A DNA stretch of 6,351 nt from Syntrophomonadaceae bacterium. Lineage in GTDB: Bacteria; Bacillota; Syntrophomonadia; Syntrophomonadales; Syntrophothermaceae. Position 1 is the stretch's first letter. Every line of letters starts with the position of its first letter. The notes below the pieces were generated by a model. The model searched no databases. It was not told the DNA's origin and saw only the letters and a program-made list of their open reading frames with translations. Below are positions 4,967 to 6,351 of the stretch, piece by piece. The translations under genes and the position numbers were made by a program. The stretch is taken from the NCBI GenBank assembly GCA_029907055.1, contig JARYMO010000089.1:1-6351 (forward strand), given 5' to 3'.

Positions 4967-5836
4967 GTGAACCCCTTCGAGGCGCTGGTGGCGGACCTGG
5001 AGCAGGAGGCGCTGCTGTACGCCGACATGCTGGAGCTGGCGCGGGAGCTGGGGGTGCTGGCGGCCCTGGACCCGGACGAGGTGGACTGGGACGCCTTCCT
5101 GGAGCTGCTGGAGCGGCGCCAGGAGCTGGCCCGCCGCATCGACGGGCTGCAGGAGGACGCCCGCCAGCGCAGCCGGGCGCTGGGCATCCTGCAGGCGGGC
5201 GACGCGGCCCGCGTGCTGGACCCCGGGCAGCAGCGGCGGCTGGGCCGCCAGGTGCAGGCGGTGCGGGAGCTGGTGGTCAACGCCGTCGCCCACCGGGACT
5301 ATTCCATTCGCGGCGACGGAATCCGGGTCTTCCTGTTCTCCGACCGACTCGAGGTCCAGTCGCCGGGCGGCCTGCCGGGCCCAGTCACGGTCGACAACAT
5401 CGCGGAGGCGCGCTTCTCGCGCAACCCGGTCATCGTCCAGGTGCTGGCGGACCTGGGCTACATCGAGCGGCTGGGCTACGGCATCGACCGCGTGCTCGCG
5501 CTGGCGGCGGAATGGAAACTGCGGCGGCCGCTGTTCGAGGAGACGGCAGCGGGCTTCCGCGTGACCTTCTTCGCGCCCAGCCTGTCCCTGCCGGAGGCGG
5601 CGCGGCCCCGCCCTGAGGCCACGGGCCTGAACCAGCGCCAGCAGCAAGCGCTCGACTACCTGCAGCGCAGCGGACGCATCACCAACCGTGAATTCCAGGA
5701 ACTGGCGCCGGACGTCCACCCCGAGACGATCCGCCGCGACCTGGCCGATCTGGTGGCCCGCGGCCTTCTGCTCAAGGTCGGCGACCGGCGCGGAACGTAC
5801 TATATCCTCAAGCAGCCCGCCCATGCCGAAGCCTGA
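4967..5836 (+). CDS. Chimeric ORF: FliT-like N-terminus joined to GHKL-ATPase/winged-helix regulator C-terminus
   Basis: Residues 1 to ~98 are charged, Leu/Glu/Arg-rich and helical with no catalytic motif. Their place right after fliS and good GGAGGG site (4953-4958) before GTG 4967 fit a FliT-type chaperone; this is inferred from context. From about residue 99 the protein matches the C-terminal module of AlbA_2/RecG-like regulators: ELVVNAVAHRDYSIRGDGI (101-119, GHKL N-box with E101, N105, H109), SPGGLP (132-137), RFSRNPVI (149-156) and LGYIERLGYGIDRVL (163-177). A winged-helix domain follows at about 221-282 (LNQRQQQALDYLQ, then HPETIRRDLADLVARGLLLK). The usual N-terminal AlbA_2 domain is absent. 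All ~98 codons before the join end in G/C; 20 of the next 191 do not. Most likely an assembly join of two organisms' genes; a real fusion is the alternative. Confidence 0.75.
   Translation: MNPFEALVADLEQEALLYADMLELARELGVLAALDPDEVDWDAFLELLERRQELARRIDGLQEDARQRSRALGILQAGDAARVLDPGQQRRLGRQVQAVRELVVNAVAHRDYSIRGDGIRVFLFSDRLEVQSPGGLPGPVTVDNIAEARFSRNPVIVQVLADLGYIERLGYGIDRVLALAAEWKLRRPLFEETAAGFRVTFFAPSLSLPEAARPRPEATGLNQRQQQALDYLQRSGRITNREFQELAPDVHPETIRRDLADLVARGLLLKVGDRRGTYYILKQPAHAEA
5261..5290 (+). other. Probable junction between two unrelated sequences
   Basis: Across residues 99-108 of the chimeric ORF the match changes from flagellar-type helix to GHKL ATPase. The bridging residues AVRELV would suit both a FliT-type helix and the family sequence 'alREalvNAlaHRDY', so a short shared nucleotide stretch could have misled an assembler. 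The first A/T-ending codon (TAT) comes at 5300. To the left all genes are flagellar with strong ribosome binding sites; to the right none are flagellar and the next gene lacks a visible one. The exact breakpoint cannot be fixed from this sequence alone. Confidence 0.6.
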
Positions 5837-5855
5837 GTCGCCCGTCCCCCGCCTC

Positions 5856-6351
5856 ATGCGATGCGGCGCCTGGAGCGGCCTGCGCCTGATGGTGCTTTGT
5901 GGACTGTTGGCCGCCGCCTGCACGCGAAGCACGGTTCCCTTCACCCTGCCTCCCCTGCCGGGAACACCTGAGCCCAGCGAGACCGTCCCTCCACCGACGG
6001 CAACCCCGCCCTTCGGCCCGGCGATGGGCTACGACTACGCCGTGGTCTGGGTGCCGGCCGGTGGCAGCCTGCCGGTGCGACAGCCGGCCGGGATTGCCGG
6101 CGCGCAGGTCGGCACACTCGAGGCGGATCAGCGCGCTATCCGCCTGACGGGCAACAGCACGTTCCTGGGAAGTTCCACCTGGGTGGAAATCGTCACCCCT
6201 CAGGTCCGCGGCTGGGTGAACAGCTGGAACCTGACTCAGGACGTCTCGCCGACGGATTTCTGCGCCGACCCGCGCGTGGGGTCGCTGTTGGAGCGCTTCC
6301 AGCAGGTCCTGCGGTCTCGTGATGGCGGCGCGCTGTCCGACGTCGTCAGCC
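5856..6351 (+). CDS. Secreted lipoprotein with bacterial SH3-like domain, N-terminal part (3' end outside window)
   Basis: The frame stays open to the window edge. From ATG 5856 the product begins MRCGAWSGLRLMVLCGLLAA then AC, a signal peptide ending in a Cys that fits a lipobox (with Ala rather than Leu at -3), followed by a Pro/Thr-rich linker (LPPLPGTPEPSETVPPPTAT). An SH3b-like domain follows at about residues 60-120: YAVVWVPAGGSLPVRQPAG, AQVGTLEADQ, WVEIVTPQVRGWVNSWNLT. A further segment, CADPRVGSLLERFQQVLRSR then DGGALSDVV, resembles the start of a repeated domain in Anaerolineae-type surface proteins; that link is from memory. An in-frame ATG at 5823 would overlap the upstream gene by 14 bases and add 11 hydrophilic residues. 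No Shine-Dalgarno is seen before either start. It is probably anchored outside the membrane; its ligand is unknown. Confidence 0.75.
   Translation, partial: MRCGAWSGLRLMVLCGLLAAACTRSTVPFTLPPLPGTPEPSETVPPPTATPPFGPAMGYDYAVVWVPAGGSLPVRQPAGIAGAQVGTLEADQRAIRLTGNSTFLGSSTWVEIVTPQVRGWVNSWNLTQDVSPTDFCADPRVGSLLERFQQVLRSRDGGALSDVVS

Noticed and set aside
4967..5836. Possible ATP-sensing anti-phage or novel signalling system built from the GHKL and winged-helix module
   Set aside because: The module lacks its N-terminal AlbA_2 domain, has no defence-type neighbours, and is joined to a flagellar frame at a suspicious junction; a truncated, probably misassembled regulator explains it better.
4706..5944. 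A 412-codon minus-strand open frame opposite fliS and the chimeric ORF
   Set aside because: Arg/Gln/His-rich composition typical of antisense frames in GC-rich DNA; the + strand has clear flagellar and GHKL matches.

Overview
The window is dominated by the distal part of a flagellar filament gene cluster, all on the + strand: flgL (3' part only), fliW, csrA, fliD, fliC (hag), flaG, fliS and a FliT-like reading frame. DNA is very GC-rich with almost exclusively G/C-ending codons. Genes are closely packed, start at ATG, GTG or TTG, and carry strong purine-rich Shine-Dalgarno sequences. The FliW-CsrA pair next to a short flagellin, together with flaG-fliS, points to a high-GC member of the Bacillota (Firmicutes). 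I cannot name a genus.

Layout. 1-2785: flgL-fliW-csrA-fliD look like one transcription unit; csrA and fliD overlap. 2786-3094: a 309-base non-coding stretch with two hairpins, a 16-bp palindrome, a good sigma-28 (SigD) type promoter and a leader hairpin that exposes a CsrA-type AGGGA motif just before the fliC ribosome binding site. 3095-3907: fliC, a minimal 270-residue flagellin. 3908-4094: a strong stem-loop, a second sigma-28-like promoter with the same layout as the first, and a short flaG leader with two AGGGA motifs at the ribosome binding site. 4095-4962: flaG and fliS. 4967-5836: an unusual ORF whose first ~98 residues look like a FliT-type helical protein and whose remainder is the C-terminal part of an AlbA_2/RecG-like GHKL-ATPase transcription regulator. 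5856-6351: the start of an SH3-domain lipoprotein of a style typical of Chloroflexota, running off the window.

How it works together. FlgL is the last hook-filament junction protein, FliD the filament cap, FliC the filament and FliS (perhaps with the FliT-like protein) its export chaperone. From Bacillus subtilis, FliW is known to titrate CsrA, and CsrA represses flagellin translation by binding GGA motifs in the leader. The hairpin seen here suggests the same circuit, possibly extended to flaG.

The most notable oddity is the 4967-5836 ORF. Its two halves belong to unrelated families. The join at about 5261-5290 coincides with a change in codon use, loss of Shine-Dalgarno sequences and a switch to non-flagellar genes. 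A metagenome assembly join between two organisms is the most economical explanation; a real gene fusion is possible but needs read-level proof. I see no defence system, CRISPR array, tRNA or insertion sequence here.
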